This document shows, piece by piece, positions 34,576 to 42,435 of a stretch of 55,920 bases of DNA. Both the position numbers and the translations under genes were made by a program. The stretch covers positions 1-55,920 of the forward strand of contig DATJFH010000217.1 in assembly GCA_035495815.1 (NCBI GenBank). Reading direction: 5' to 3'. Origin of the DNA: DATJFH01 sp035495815 (GTDB taxonomy: Bacteria; Acidobacteriota; Terriglobia; Bryobacterales; Bryobacteraceae). Under the pieces are notes generated by a model that had not been told where the DNA came from, searched no databases, and saw nothing but the letters and a program-made list of their open reading frames with translations. Numbering within the stretch: position 1 is the first letter of the stretch; each line of letters begins with the position of its first letter.

Positions 34576-36534
34576 CTAATGCACGGCGGTGGTGGTGATA
34601 GCGCCGCTCTCTAGCAGAGCTTTCAATTCGAAGATTTGCACCCCGACTGTCTTGCCTTTCACGACGACCGAGCCGAGCGGGTTCACCTGCGCCGCCTCGC
34701 CCAGCTCCTCCAGCGTCGACTCGCTGATAATGATGTGAGTCTTGAACACTTTGTTCTCGCTCTCGAGGCGCGCCGCCAGGTTGACACCGTCCCCGATAGC
34801 TGTGAAGTCCAACTTCTTGGCAGCGCCGACGTTGCCGAAGATTACCTCACCCGTGTTCAGCCCGACGCCGATATCGAGGGCGGGGAATCCGGTCGCTTCC
34901 CATCGCCGGTTCAGCTCAGCAAGCTTGTCCAGCATTTCTAAGGCAGCCCTTGCGGCCAGCAGCGCATTCGGACGGTCGGGCGTGAATGCGCCCCAGTGCG
35001 CCATGATGCCGTCGCCGATGAACTTGTCGACGATGCCGTCGTAACGGAAGATGATGTCGGTCATCGCCTCCAGGTACTCGTTGAGCTGCTTGAGCAGCCG
35101 CACCGGATCCGATTTCTCGGTCAGCGTGGTGAAGCTGCGTACGTCGGAAAAGAGCACGGTCAGCTTGCGCTTCTGTCCGTCGAAGCGAAAGGATTCCAGG
35201 TTGTCCATTACGTAGCGGACCAGCTGCGGGGAAACGTAGCGCTCGAGTGTGCCGCGTGTGCGGGAGAGCTCGCGATCGACGGTCAGGTACCGGTAGGCGG
35301 TGTTGCCGCTGAACGATACTGCGGCCGCCAGCATCGGAGCGGACATCGGAATCCAGGTCCCGTGGGAGTAGAACAGGAAGCAGGTGCCGCCGTAGCTTGC
35401 CAGGGCGCCGAAGGTCACTGCCATCGGTAACGTCAGCGAACGCGAGGTCGCTACCGACCAGGCCGGAAGCGACGCCAGCAGCACGATCAGAAAGATGGTG
35501 AGCCACTCCGGCGTGCGGTAGATCGCGTCGTTGTGCAGCAGATTGTCGAGCGCGGTGGCCAGGACGAACATGCCCGGAGCGGTCTCCGACACGGGCGTGG
35601 GCCGGACCTCGTAGCTTCCTCCGGCGCTCGCCCCGATGAAAACGATTTTCCCTTTGAATTCCGACGGTGCATGCCGCGCCACGCTGTCTTCGCAGTTCTC
35701 TGGGTGCATCGAGCATACGATCTCGGCTAAGGGGATTCGCTTGTATGCAGTCACCGACGTGCCCCACCAGCGGACGACATAGTTCCCACTTGCATCTACC
35801 GGCAGGTGGATGGACCCTGCTTGAAAGGCTCCATCTTTGAAACCGGCTGCGCCTGCCCCCTTTAGCATTAATGCCGACGCAAGCCAATGTGTCGCCCAAT
35901 CGCGCCCTTCGTAGCGAAGAACCAGCGGGAGCCGTCGTGTCACACCGTCCGGATCAGCGTTTCCGGCATTGCTGCCCGAACTTGCCATGGCAGAGGTAAA
36001 GAGCGGGTTGGGCAGATTCAGGATCCACTCGGAGCCCTTCAATTCCGGGGTGGGATTCGGGGTTGACAAAGAGATCCGCGCCTGATCCGGTGGCGAGGTT
36101 TTCAATTCCGTTATAACTTCTTGGTGCGTGAAGGCGAAAGGGAGGATCACGTTTCCAGCGGCGCGCATAGCCGAGGCAAAACCGGGATCGGCGTTCGGTT
36201 CCGGACCGCTGAACAAAATATCGAACAGAATCAGCTTCGGTTTCGCGGGCGCGACGTATTTGATTACCTCGGTCCACAGAGCCCGCGTCCAGGGCCAGCG
36301 CTGGTCAAGCGTCTCGGTGATCTCGCGGAAGCTGGCATTGTCGATATCGATAATGACAATATCGTGGTCCGCCTTGGCGGGATTCAGCGTAGCCACCGTT
36401 CGCCAGTCCGACGACCGATTCTCCAGCCAATCGAGTTTGCCGAATCGGACAAGCCCGCAGAACAGCGCAATCATCGCCGCCGTAAGTAGGGCGAGTCCGC
36501 GTCGTAAACGCTTGCGAGTCTGGGGACTGTACAA
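34576..36534 (-). CDS. CHASE2-domain adenylate/guanylate cyclase
   Basis: 652 residues. An N-terminal TM (13-30) leads to a periplasmic CHASE2 domain (about 45-330; 'DIVIIDIDNASFREITETLD', 'RWPWTRALWTEVIKYV', 'GKIVFIGASAGGSYEVRPTP'), three TM segments, and a class III cyclase domain (about 450-635). Both metal aspartates are present in 'TVLFSDVRSFT' and 'DKFIGDGIMAHWGAF', and 'DFTAIGDGVNLAARLES' carries the Asp that favours ATP. It therefore should make cAMP in response to an extracytoplasmic signal. It begins 4 bp after the M48 gene and is the last member of the cytochrome oxidase operon. TTG at 36534 is the only start between it and an upstream stop; no good Shine-Dalgarno is seen. Confidence 0.9.
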   Translation of the reverse strand: MYSPQTRKRLRRGLALLTAAMIALFCGLVRFGKLDWLENRSSDWRTVATLNPAKADHDIVIIDIDNASFREITETLDQRWPWTRALWTEVIKYVAPAKPKLILFDILFSGPEPNADPGFASAMRAAGNVILPFAFTHQEVITELKTSPPDQARISLSTPNPTPELKGSEWILNLPNPLFTSAMASSGSNAGNADPDGVTRRLPLVLRYEGRDWATHWLASALMLKGAGAAGFKDGAFQAGSIHLPVDASGNYVVRWWGTSVTAYKRIPLAEIVCSMHPENCEDSVARHAPSEFKGKIVFIGASAGGSYEVRPTPVSETAPGMFVLATALDNLLHNDAIYRTPEWLTIFLIVLLASLPAWSVATSRSLTLPMAVTFGALASYGGTCFLFYSHGTWIPMSAPMLAAAVSFSGNTAYRYLTVDRELSRTRGTLERYVSPQLVRYVMDNLESFRFDGQKRKLTVLFSDVRSFTTLTEKSDPVRLLKQLNEYLEAMTDIIFRYDGIVDKFIGDGIMAHWGAFTPDRPNALLAARAALEMLDKLAELNRRWEATGFPALDIGVGLNTGEVIFGNVGAAKKLDFTAIGDGVNLAARLESENKVFKTHIIISESTLEELGEAAQVNPLGSVVVKGKTVGVQIFELKALLESGAITTTAVH

Positions 36535-36538
36535 GAAG

Positions 36539-37405
36539 CTATTTTACAGTGCTTCGGAAGCGGGCTTCCAGAGTCTTACCGTTCTTAGAGCTTCTGGCGG
36601 CGATCGGAGTGAGGCGTCCGATCCGAGCCTCGAAGGAAGGATGCGTGCTCAACAGTTGACCGAACGCGCGACGGTTTTCCGGCTTGGAACTGGCCACCGA
36701 TAGCGTTTTCAGGAAATCGAGCAGTCCGCTGGCAGCGTACCCCGCCTGCGCCGCCATCAGAGTGCCGCGCTCGTCGGCGCCGTCTTCCTTATCCTGGCTA
36801 AGGCTTGAATTGAACAGATCGAACACGAACGCGTCGGCCTTTTTGCGGAGGTACTCGGCAGCCGGCAGGGTTTTCGATTTGGCCTCCTCAATCGCCCAAG
36901 CCGAGTTCTTCTTCGACCGGATCTGCGATTCGAGGTGCCTCTCGGACACGTGGACGATCTCGTGACCTAAAACGCCGGCGAGCTGCGCTTCATTCTCCAT
37001 TCCCTCGAGCGCCGTCCTGGTGATGAAGATGAAGCCACCGGGCAGCCCGTAGGCGCCCACGATCTCGGAGTCGAGAATTCCGAACCGGTAAGGGAGCTGC
37101 CGGGAAGAGTACTGCGCCACGCTTTGGCCGACCAGGTTCACATAGCGCACCAGTTTGGGCGCGTCGATGACCCCAAACATGGCGATCATCTTGGCTGCGG
37201 TAGCTTCGCCGATCTCCTGCTCTTCAGTTGGTGACCACGGCGTGAAGTTATCGACTGCCCGCTCGGCGCGGTCGGTGACCGGCTTGGCCTTCTGCTTAGT
37301 CCCTTCTACTCTCTCCTTGGCTTTATTGATCAAACCGCCGAATTGGGCTTGCAGCAGATATCCGCCGGAACCGGCCAGCAGCAGAATTGCGGTGGCTCGC
37401 GTCAT
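36539..37405 (-). CDS. M48-family zinc metalloprotease (BepA/LoiP-like)
   Basis: 288 residues. Signal peptide or anchor 'AILLLAGSGGYLLQAQ', then a peptidase domain with 'GVLGHEIVHVSERH' (HExxH at 148-152) and the third ligand in 'DGADERGTLMAAQAGY' (E212). 'VGAYGLPGGFIFITRTAL' is the substrate-binding strand of the family. Periplasmic M48 enzymes take part in outer-membrane protein quality control. It lies inside the cytochrome oxidase operon, overlapping its upstream neighbour by 4 bp, which suggests a role in maturation or turnover of envelope redox proteins. That is inference. Confidence 0.88.
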   Translation of the reverse strand: MTRATAILLLAGSGGYLLQAQFGGLINKAKERVEGTKQKAKPVTDRAERAVDNFTPWSPTEEQEIGEATAAKMIAMFGVIDAPKLVRYVNLVGQSVAQYSSRQLPYRFGILDSEIVGAYGLPGGFIFITRTALEGMENEAQLAGVLGHEIVHVSERHLESQIRSKKNSAWAIEEAKSKTLPAAEYLRKKADAFVFDLFNSSLSQDKEDGADERGTLMAAQAGYAASGLLDFLKTLSVASSKPENRRAFGQLLSTHPSFEARIGRLTPIAARSSKNGKTLEARFRSTVK

Positions 37406-37740
37406 TTCGAGTTCAAGCCTCCTTCCTGGATAAATGCCTTCAAGTCAGCGGCGGTGGGGCGGTTCGCAGACATTAGCTTCACAGTATCCTGGTCCTTCGT
37501 TTGAGGACTCGTGGCCATCATCTTCTGATCCACCTTGCCCGCCGGGTCGATTCCGTTAAAGCCCAGCGTCGTGGACTCCTTGGAGGTTTTGGAAGACCGG
37601 TAGCCAAGTTTTTTCTTGAACAGCGGTTCAGAGCCCTCTTTTTTTTCCGGTGGAGGCGGGGGAGTTTCTTTCTTTTCAGCGCCCTGCTGCGCCAAACACA
37701 GGGCTGAGAGTAATAACAACCAGGGAATGAAGGGCGTCAC
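37402..37740 (-). CDS. Small proline-rich secreted protein in the cox operon
   Basis: 112 residues. Signal peptide 'FIPWLLLLSALCLAQ', then a charged Pro/Lys/Glu-rich linker ('KKETPPPPPEKKEGSEP') and a polar tail. No known family or catalytic motif was recognised. The start is a GTG at 37740 overlapping the previous stop (GTGA), and its end overlaps the M48 gene by 4 bp. Such coupling argues that it is a real gene and may act as partner or substrate of that protease. Confidence 0.65.
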   Translation of the reverse strand: MTPFIPWLLLLSALCLAQQGAEKKETPPPPPEKKEGSEPLFKKKLGYRSSKTSKESTTLGFNGIDPAGKVDQKMMATSPQTKDQDTVKLMSANRPTAADLKAFIQEGGLNSK

Positions 37741-37991
37741 ACCTGGGATTTTAGCACGGGCGGCGCGGGAGCGGCCTCCTCGTCGTGACTAGCGTAAGTG
37801 GATCGCCTGCGATAGGCGAGGTACAGGAAACCAGCCAGAATCAGCACCGGCGGAAAGAGCATGATGCCGATTCCCGCGTTCAACACGCGCGCCCGTTCGG
37901 CCTGCTGGGCGGCGGCTGTGCGGAAACACATCACACACTGCGCGTTCGCCAGGGAGACGGCCAACGTCAGCAGTGTGATTAGCCGCTTCAT
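37737..37991 (-). CDS. Small CxxC membrane protein in the cox operon
   Basis: 84 residues: signal peptide 'RLITLLTLAVSLANA', then 'QCVMCFRTAAAQQ' with a CxxC pair just after the cleavage site, one TM helix (about 42-60) and a short acidic cytoplasmic tail. The CxxC on the outer face could carry copper or a redox disulfide, a task needed for CuA/CuB assembly of the oxidase encoded beside it. It overlaps ctaF by 4 bp and the following gene by 4 bp. No recognised family. Confidence 0.7.
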   Translation of the reverse strand: MKRLITLLTLAVSLANAQCVMCFRTAAAQQAERARVLNAGIGIMLFPPVLILAGFLYLAYRRRSTYASHDEEAAPAPPVLKSQV

Positions 37992-38311
37992 TGCGTCCGC
38001 ATGAGCATGGCGCGCATGGAATCGGGCATGAACACCAGCATCATCAGAATGCAGAAAATCAGCATCGGAAACAGCGTCAGGAACAGGCTGAACCGCTCGA
38101 ATTTCAGATGCATGAAATAGGCGATGATCATGGCTGCCTTGATCACCGACAGGCCGACTAAGGCGACCAGCATGATCACCGGCTGGATCTGTTCGTATGC
38201 CAGAAAAACTTCGATGGCAGTGAAAACCAGCAGCAGAATCCAGACCACCGCGAACGACTTGATCGTCCCGTGCTCGGCTTCCTCGGTTTGAGTAGTGGCG
38301 TGTGCGCTCAT
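37988..38311 (-). CDS. ctaF: Cytochrome c oxidase subunit IV
   Basis: 107 residues with three predicted TM helices: 'SFAVVWILLLVFTAIEVFLA', 'IQPVIMLVALVGLSVIKAAM', and 'FSLFLTLFPMLIFCILMMLV'. 'HLKFERFSLF' between helices 2 and 3 and the position directly after subunit III identify it as the small prokaryotic COX4 (CtaF/CyoD-like) subunit, which stabilises the CuB site. It is 10 bp downstream of the second subunit III gene. Confidence 0.85.
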   Translation of the reverse strand: MSAHATTQTEEAEHGTIKSFAVVWILLLVFTAIEVFLAYEQIQPVIMLVALVGLSVIKAAMIIAYFMHLKFERFSLFLTLFPMLIFCILMMLVFMPDSMRAMLMRTQ

Positions 38312-38321
38312 GGATATTTCC

Positions 38322-38954
38322 TCAAATCTTGGCGGACATCAGATAGACCAGCGGGAACACGAACATCCAGACCAGGTCGACGAAGTGCCAGTACAACCCG
38401 GCTACTTCCACGTCTTCGTACTTGAATTTGCCGCGGGCCACGGCAATCGTGATGATTGTCAGGTAGATGACCCCGATGATGACGTGGGTCATGTGCAAGC
38501 CCGTGATTCCGAAAAAGGTGGCGCCGAACAGGGGCACGTCCCACTCGTTCGAGAAGGGCGTCATATGCTCGTGTTGGATGAGGTTCATCCACTCGGTCGC
38601 GTGCAGGACCACGAATGCGACACCTCCCACGATGGTGGCCAGGATCCATCCCACCGTGCTCTTGCGGTTTCCATGGTGCATGGCGTGGACGGCCATCACC
38701 ATGGTCAGGCTGCTCGAGAGCAGGCAGAAGGTCATGATGCTGGAAAAGATGATGCTGGGGGAAAAATGGAACGGCATCGGCCAGTTCGGCGTGGACAGGC
38801 GCAGATAAGTGTACGCCATCAGCAGCGCCGAGAAAGTCAGGGCGTCCGAGATGATGAACAGCCACATCCCGAACTTCTTCGAATTCACGGCGTAAGGTGA
38901 TCCGCCGCCGTTCCAGATCGAGTCCGTCACAGCCACATTTACATCAGGCGTCAA
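38322..38954 (-). CDS. ctaE: Cytochrome c oxidase subunit III (second copy)
   Basis: 210 residues, five TM helices. 'KFGMWLFIISDALTFSALLM', 'FGITGLHMTHVIIGVIYLT' and 'GLYWHFVDLVWMFVFPLVYL' are subunit III landmarks. The start is a TTG at 38954, preceded by GGGGGTAA. It follows the first subunit III gene by 6 bp. Two tandem copies of similar length and only moderate similarity suggest that one is a true CtaE and the other a specialised paralogue, as occurs in several Acidobacteriota oxidases. Confidence 0.87.
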   Translation of the reverse strand: MTPDVNVAVTDSIWNGGGSPYAVNSKKFGMWLFIISDALTFSALLMAYTYLRLSTPNWPMPFHFSPSIIFSSIMTFCLLSSSLTMVMAVHAMHHGNRKSTVGWILATIVGGVAFVVLHATEWMNLIQHEHMTPFSNEWDVPLFGATFFGITGLHMTHVIIGVIYLTIITIAVARGKFKYEDVEVAGLYWHFVDLVWMFVFPLVYLMSAKI

Positions 38955-38960
38955 TGTCGT

Positions 38961-39596
38961 TTACCCCCAAACCAGAAATAAGATCAAAAGATAAATCCAC
39001 AGCCCGTCCAGGAAATGCCAGTACATCGCCGTCACGTCGATGGCGGTCCGCTTGCCTGGTCCGAGCCGAAGGCGCAGGGCCTGAATGCTTACGTAAAGCA
39101 GCGCCACCACGCCTCCGATAAGGTGGACGGCGTGGGCTGCCGTCAGAACATAAAAGAAAGAGCTGCTGGGATTCGTGGACAGGTAGATTCCCTGAGCCCT
39201 AAGCTGCAGCCATGCGGCATACTGGCCTGCCAGGAAAAGAACTCCCAAGGCTGAGCCCACGGTCCATAAGCGGTTGAAGCGTTCGCGATAGCCGGCTTTC
39301 AGAGCGGTTCGAGCCATCTCGAGAACCATGCTGGACGCCAGCAGGACAACGGTGCTCAGGAAGACGATTCGCGGGAGCGCGGTATGCTCCCAATCGTTGG
39401 AGAGTCCGCGCCGGACGATAAACGCGCTGGTCAGGGCGGCGAAGAACATGACGACCGCCGCAAGCAGGACCATCAGGCCGGTCAGGGATGCGCGTCGTGA
39501 AGCCCCGCGGCCGCCACCCGATCCGCCGCCGAAATCGCCGCCACCGGGCGGGTCGCCGCCGCCCTTCCAGATATCGGTTGTTACTGAACTTGCCAT
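38961..39596 (-). CDS. ctaE: Cytochrome c oxidase subunit III (first copy)
   Basis: 211 residues, five TM helices after a glycine-rich cytosolic N-terminus ('GGGDPPGGGDFGGGSGGGRG'). 'LTAAHAVHLIGGVVALLYV' and 'YWHFLDGLWIYLLILFLVWG' are the family's C-terminal helices. It is 47 bp after ctaD. The glycine-rich head is unusual and may be a linker. See the second copy for the duplication. Confidence 0.87.
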   Translation of the reverse strand: MASSVTTDIWKGGGDPPGGGDFGGGSGGGRGASRRASLTGLMVLLAAVVMFFAALTSAFIVRRGLSNDWEHTALPRIVFLSTVVLLASSMVLEMARTALKAGYRERFNRLWTVGSALGVLFLAGQYAAWLQLRAQGIYLSTNPSSSFFYVLTAAHAVHLIGGVVALLYVSIQALRLRLGPGKRTAIDVTAMYWHFLDGLWIYLLILFLVWG

Positions 39597-39643
39597 GCTT
39601 TTATCTTAGCTACCCGGACGGTAGGGACTCGAGCAATCCCCCA

Positions 39644-41419
39644 TCAGTGTTTCACCGGACTCGCCAGCGGCGGGTCGGTCTGCATGACGAAATCTTTTGG
39701 GGCGCCGGGAACGCTGTACTCGTACGGGCCGTGATGCACGACCGGGTGCACGCCGGCGAAATTGTCGAACGGGGGCGGCGACGGGATGCTCCATTCGAGG
39801 GTGGTCGCTTCCCAGGGATTGGCGGTGGCCTTTGCGCCCTTTTTGAGGCTCCAGAAGAGGTTGATCACGAAGATAAGCTGTACCGCCGCCGTGAAGAACG
39901 CGGCGTAGGTCATGAACGTGTGGACCGGCATCAGCTGGCCCATGAACTCGAACTCTTTGAAATCGGCGTAGCGGCGTGGGTTGCCGGCGATTCCTAACAT
40001 GTGCATGGGAGTGAAGATTGCGTACACTCCGATAAACGTCAGATAGAAATGCAGCTTACCCATTCCCTCGTGCATCATCCGGCCGAACATTTTGGGAAAC
40101 CAGTAAAACGTCCCGGCGAACATGCCGAAGATCGCGGCCACGCCCATGATCATGTGAAAGTGTCCGACTACGAAATAAGTGTCGTGAAAGTAAAGGTCGA
40201 GCGCGGGCTGTCCGAGGAAGATGCCGCTGATGCCGCCCGAAACGAACAGGGACACAAATCCGAGGGCGAAGAGCATGGCGGTGGTGAAGCGGATCTGACC
40301 GCCCCACAATGTTCCGATCCAGTTGAAGGTCTTGATGGCGGAGGGAACGCCGATTGTCATCGTGAGCACTGAGAACGCCATGGCTGAATACGGGCTCATT
40401 CCGCTCATGAACATGTGGTGGCCCCAGACGACGAAACCCAGGAACCCGATCGAAAGGATCGCGTAGACCATGGCTCGATAGCCAAAGATCGGCTTCCGCG
40501 CGAACACGGAGAGCAACTGCGAGGTTACGCCCATGCCGGGCAGAATCGCGATGTAGACTTCCGGGTGCCCGAAGAACCAGAACAGGTGCTGCCACAGCAG
40601 CGGCGAACCGCCCTTGTGATTCTGGATCTGATCATTCACCACGAGTCCGGCGGGAATGAAAAAGCTGGTGCCCGCGCTGCGGTCGAGCAGCAGGAGGATG
40701 CCGGCGGCTAGGAGCACCGCAAATCCCAACAGTCCGAGAATTGCCGTGACGAGCCAAGTCCAGCAGGTCAGCGGCAGGCGCATGAGGGACATCCCTTTTG
40801 CGCGGAGATCGATGGTGGTGGCGATGAAGTTGATCGCGCCCATCAGCGAAGCCCCGCAGAAGATTGCCACGCTGACCACCCAGAGTGTCTGACCCATTCC
40901 CTGGCCGGGGCCGGTCACCGCGCCCAACCCGCTCAGCGGCGGATACGCGGTCCAGCCGCCCAGCGGCGCGCCGCCCTCGACGAAGAACGCCATCACCATG
41001 ACGATGAGGGCCACCAGGGTAGTCCAGAACGAAAGCATGTTGAGGACGGGAAACGCCATGTCCTCCGCGCCGATCTGGATGGGCAGGAAGTAATTGCCGA
41101 ACCCGCTTTGCGGAGCGGTAGTGAGCACGAAGAACACCATGATGGTGCCGTGCATGGTCATGAGCGAGAGGTAGAGCTCCGGCGTCATCACGCCGCCGGC
41201 GGCCCCGGTCGGCCAGAGCTTCTCGAACAGCGCCACTTTGGCGTCCGGAAACACCATGTGGAACCGCATCAGCAGGGAGAGAAACATTCCCAGGAACACG
41301 GAGAACAGGGCCAGAAAGTAATACTGGATCCCGATCACCTTGTGGTCGAGGCTGAAGACGTATTTTCGGATAAAACCGGTGGGCGCCTGATGCGCCGCAT
41401 GTGCTGCGGATGATGACAT
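39644..41419 (-). CDS. ctaD: Cytochrome c oxidase subunit I
   Basis: 591 residues with 12 or more TM helices. All cofactor ligands are in place: H90 and H422 for low-spin heme a, H285 ('WFFGHPEVYI') and H334/H335 ('WGHHMF') for CuB, and H420 for heme a3 ('VGHFHM'). Tyr289 gives the His-Tyr cross-link expected of A-type heme-copper oxidases. It reduces O2 to water and pumps protons. It begins 16 bp after ctaC. The C-terminal extension after about 530 is typical of CtaD. Confidence 0.95.
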   Translation of the reverse strand: MSSSAAHAAHQAPTGFIRKYVFSLDHKVIGIQYYFLALFSVFLGMFLSLLMRFHMVFPDAKVALFEKLWPTGAAGGVMTPELYLSLMTMHGTIMVFFVLTTAPQSGFGNYFLPIQIGAEDMAFPVLNMLSFWTTLVALIVMVMAFFVEGGAPLGGWTAYPPLSGLGAVTGPGQGMGQTLWVVSVAIFCGASLMGAINFIATTIDLRAKGMSLMRLPLTCWTWLVTAILGLLGFAVLLAAGILLLLDRSAGTSFFIPAGLVVNDQIQNHKGGSPLLWQHLFWFFGHPEVYIAILPGMGVTSQLLSVFARKPIFGYRAMVYAILSIGFLGFVVWGHHMFMSGMSPYSAMAFSVLTMTIGVPSAIKTFNWIGTLWGGQIRFTTAMLFALGFVSLFVSGGISGIFLGQPALDLYFHDTYFVVGHFHMIMGVAAIFGMFAGTFYWFPKMFGRMMHEGMGKLHFYLTFIGVYAIFTPMHMLGIAGNPRRYADFKEFEFMGQLMPVHTFMTYAAFFTAAVQLIFVINLFWSLKKGAKATANPWEATTLEWSIPSPPPFDNFAGVHPVVHHGPYEYSVPGAPKDFVMQTDPPLASPVKH

Positions 41420-41435
41420 ATGCTTTAAGATGCTC

Positions 41436-42221
41436 CTACTTCTGAGCGAGCTGGTCCTTCTTCCACTTCTCGAAATCCTCGGCTGACATCACCTGCATGG
41501 TGCTGCGCATCTGGCTGTGGCCAAGACCGCAGAGTTCCGAACAGGGGATCTCATAGGTTCCGATTTTGTCCGCCTGGAAATGGAACGGAATTTCCATGCC
41601 GGGCACCAGGTCCTGCTTGAGGCGAAGCTCCCGTACGAAAAAATTATGAATCACGTCACGGGAGCGAAGCACGAGGCGAACGGGCTTGCCGACCGGAACT
41701 TTGAGGGCGGCATTCACGATATCGTCCTTGCCGTCAGGATCCTTCTCATCGATGCCGAAGGGATTGCCGTTGGCGTCATTGATGAGCTTGATATCCGTCT
41801 TGCCGTATTTGCCGTCCGGCCCGGCGTAGCGGAAAGACCAGGCGAACTGTTTAGCCAGGACTTGCACCTCAACGGCGTCGGCAGCGGGCTGTTCGAAGTG
41901 AACTCCGGCCCAGATCCGGGTTCCCATCAGAACCAGTCCCACGAACAGCACCGCCGCCGCGCTCGTCCAAAGCGCTTCCAGCTTATTGTTTCCGTGTGAA
42001 TACTCGACACGCTGTCCGTTCGACCGATAGCGGTAGATGGCCCAGCCCAGCGCCATTTGCGCCACAAAAAAAATGACGCCGGTCACCATAAGAGTAATGG
42101 AAAACTGCTGATCGTAAGCTTCGCCATGCGCCGAGATGGGAGGCGGGAACCACCAGAATTTTCCGCCGAAGCCGATGACGATGGCGATCGTGAGAATCCA
42201 GACGATGGGGGCTAATAGCAT
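41436..42221 (-). CDS. ctaC: Cytochrome c oxidase subunit II
   Basis: 261 residues from ATG 42221 with GGAG 5 nt upstream; a TTG one codon before is the alternative. There are two TM helices (about 1-20, 44-65; a third hydrophobic stretch at 85-100), then a cupredoxin domain. CuA ligands are complete: His of 'DVIHNFF', and the Cys-x3-Cys-x3-His-x2-Met of 'CSELCGLGHSQM'. There is no fused cytochrome c domain, so it is aa3 rather than caa3. It receives electrons from cytochrome c. It is the first gene of the operon, and its promoter faces the cas6 promoter. Confidence 0.93.
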   Translation of the reverse strand: MLLAPIVWILTIAIVIGFGGKFWWFPPPISAHGEAYDQQFSITLMVTGVIFFVAQMALGWAIYRYRSNGQRVEYSHGNNKLEALWTSAAAVLFVGLVLMGTRIWAGVHFEQPAADAVEVQVLAKQFAWSFRYAGPDGKYGKTDIKLINDANGNPFGIDEKDPDGKDDIVNAALKVPVGKPVRLVLRSRDVIHNFFVRELRLKQDLVPGMEIPFHFQADKIGTYEIPCSELCGLGHSQMRSTMQVMSAEDFEKWKKDQLAQK

Positions 42222-42301
42222 CAAGACTCCAGTTGAGACTTATTAATCCAGAGGGTGAGGCTACCACAACGGCTGGACCAAAAACAAGCGTAAGGGGTAA
42301 T

Positions 42302-42407
42302 CGGTTGTCTCGCAGCCCGGGCGGGATGGGGCGCAACCGGCTCCGCTATTGGATGCGCCGTCACCAAGACGGCATCGTCCGGGCTGGAAAGTCTGGCTTG
42401 ACTTTCC
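42302..42407. promoter_or_regulatory. Two inverted repeats in the ctaC-cas6 divergent promoter region
   Basis: Repeat 1: CGGTTG (42302-42307) with CGC (42311-42313) pairs with GCG (42331-42333) and CAACCG (42334-42339). Repeat 2: GGAAAGTC (42386-42393), 6-base loop, GACTTTCC (42400-42407), a perfect 8-bp arm. Repeat 2 overlaps TTGACT (42398-42403), the best -35 box for cas6; TAGAAT at 42424-42429 is the -10 candidate (20-bp spacer, long). This suggests operator control of cas6, possibly also of ctaC. Confidence 0.4.
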
Positions 42408-42435
42408 GGGGTTGCCGCTCCGATAGAATGAGAGC

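Noticed and set aside
42386..42407. 8-bp hairpin before cas6 taken as a CRISPR repeat
   Set aside because: Only one copy exists; no second repeat or spacer unit was seen in the region.
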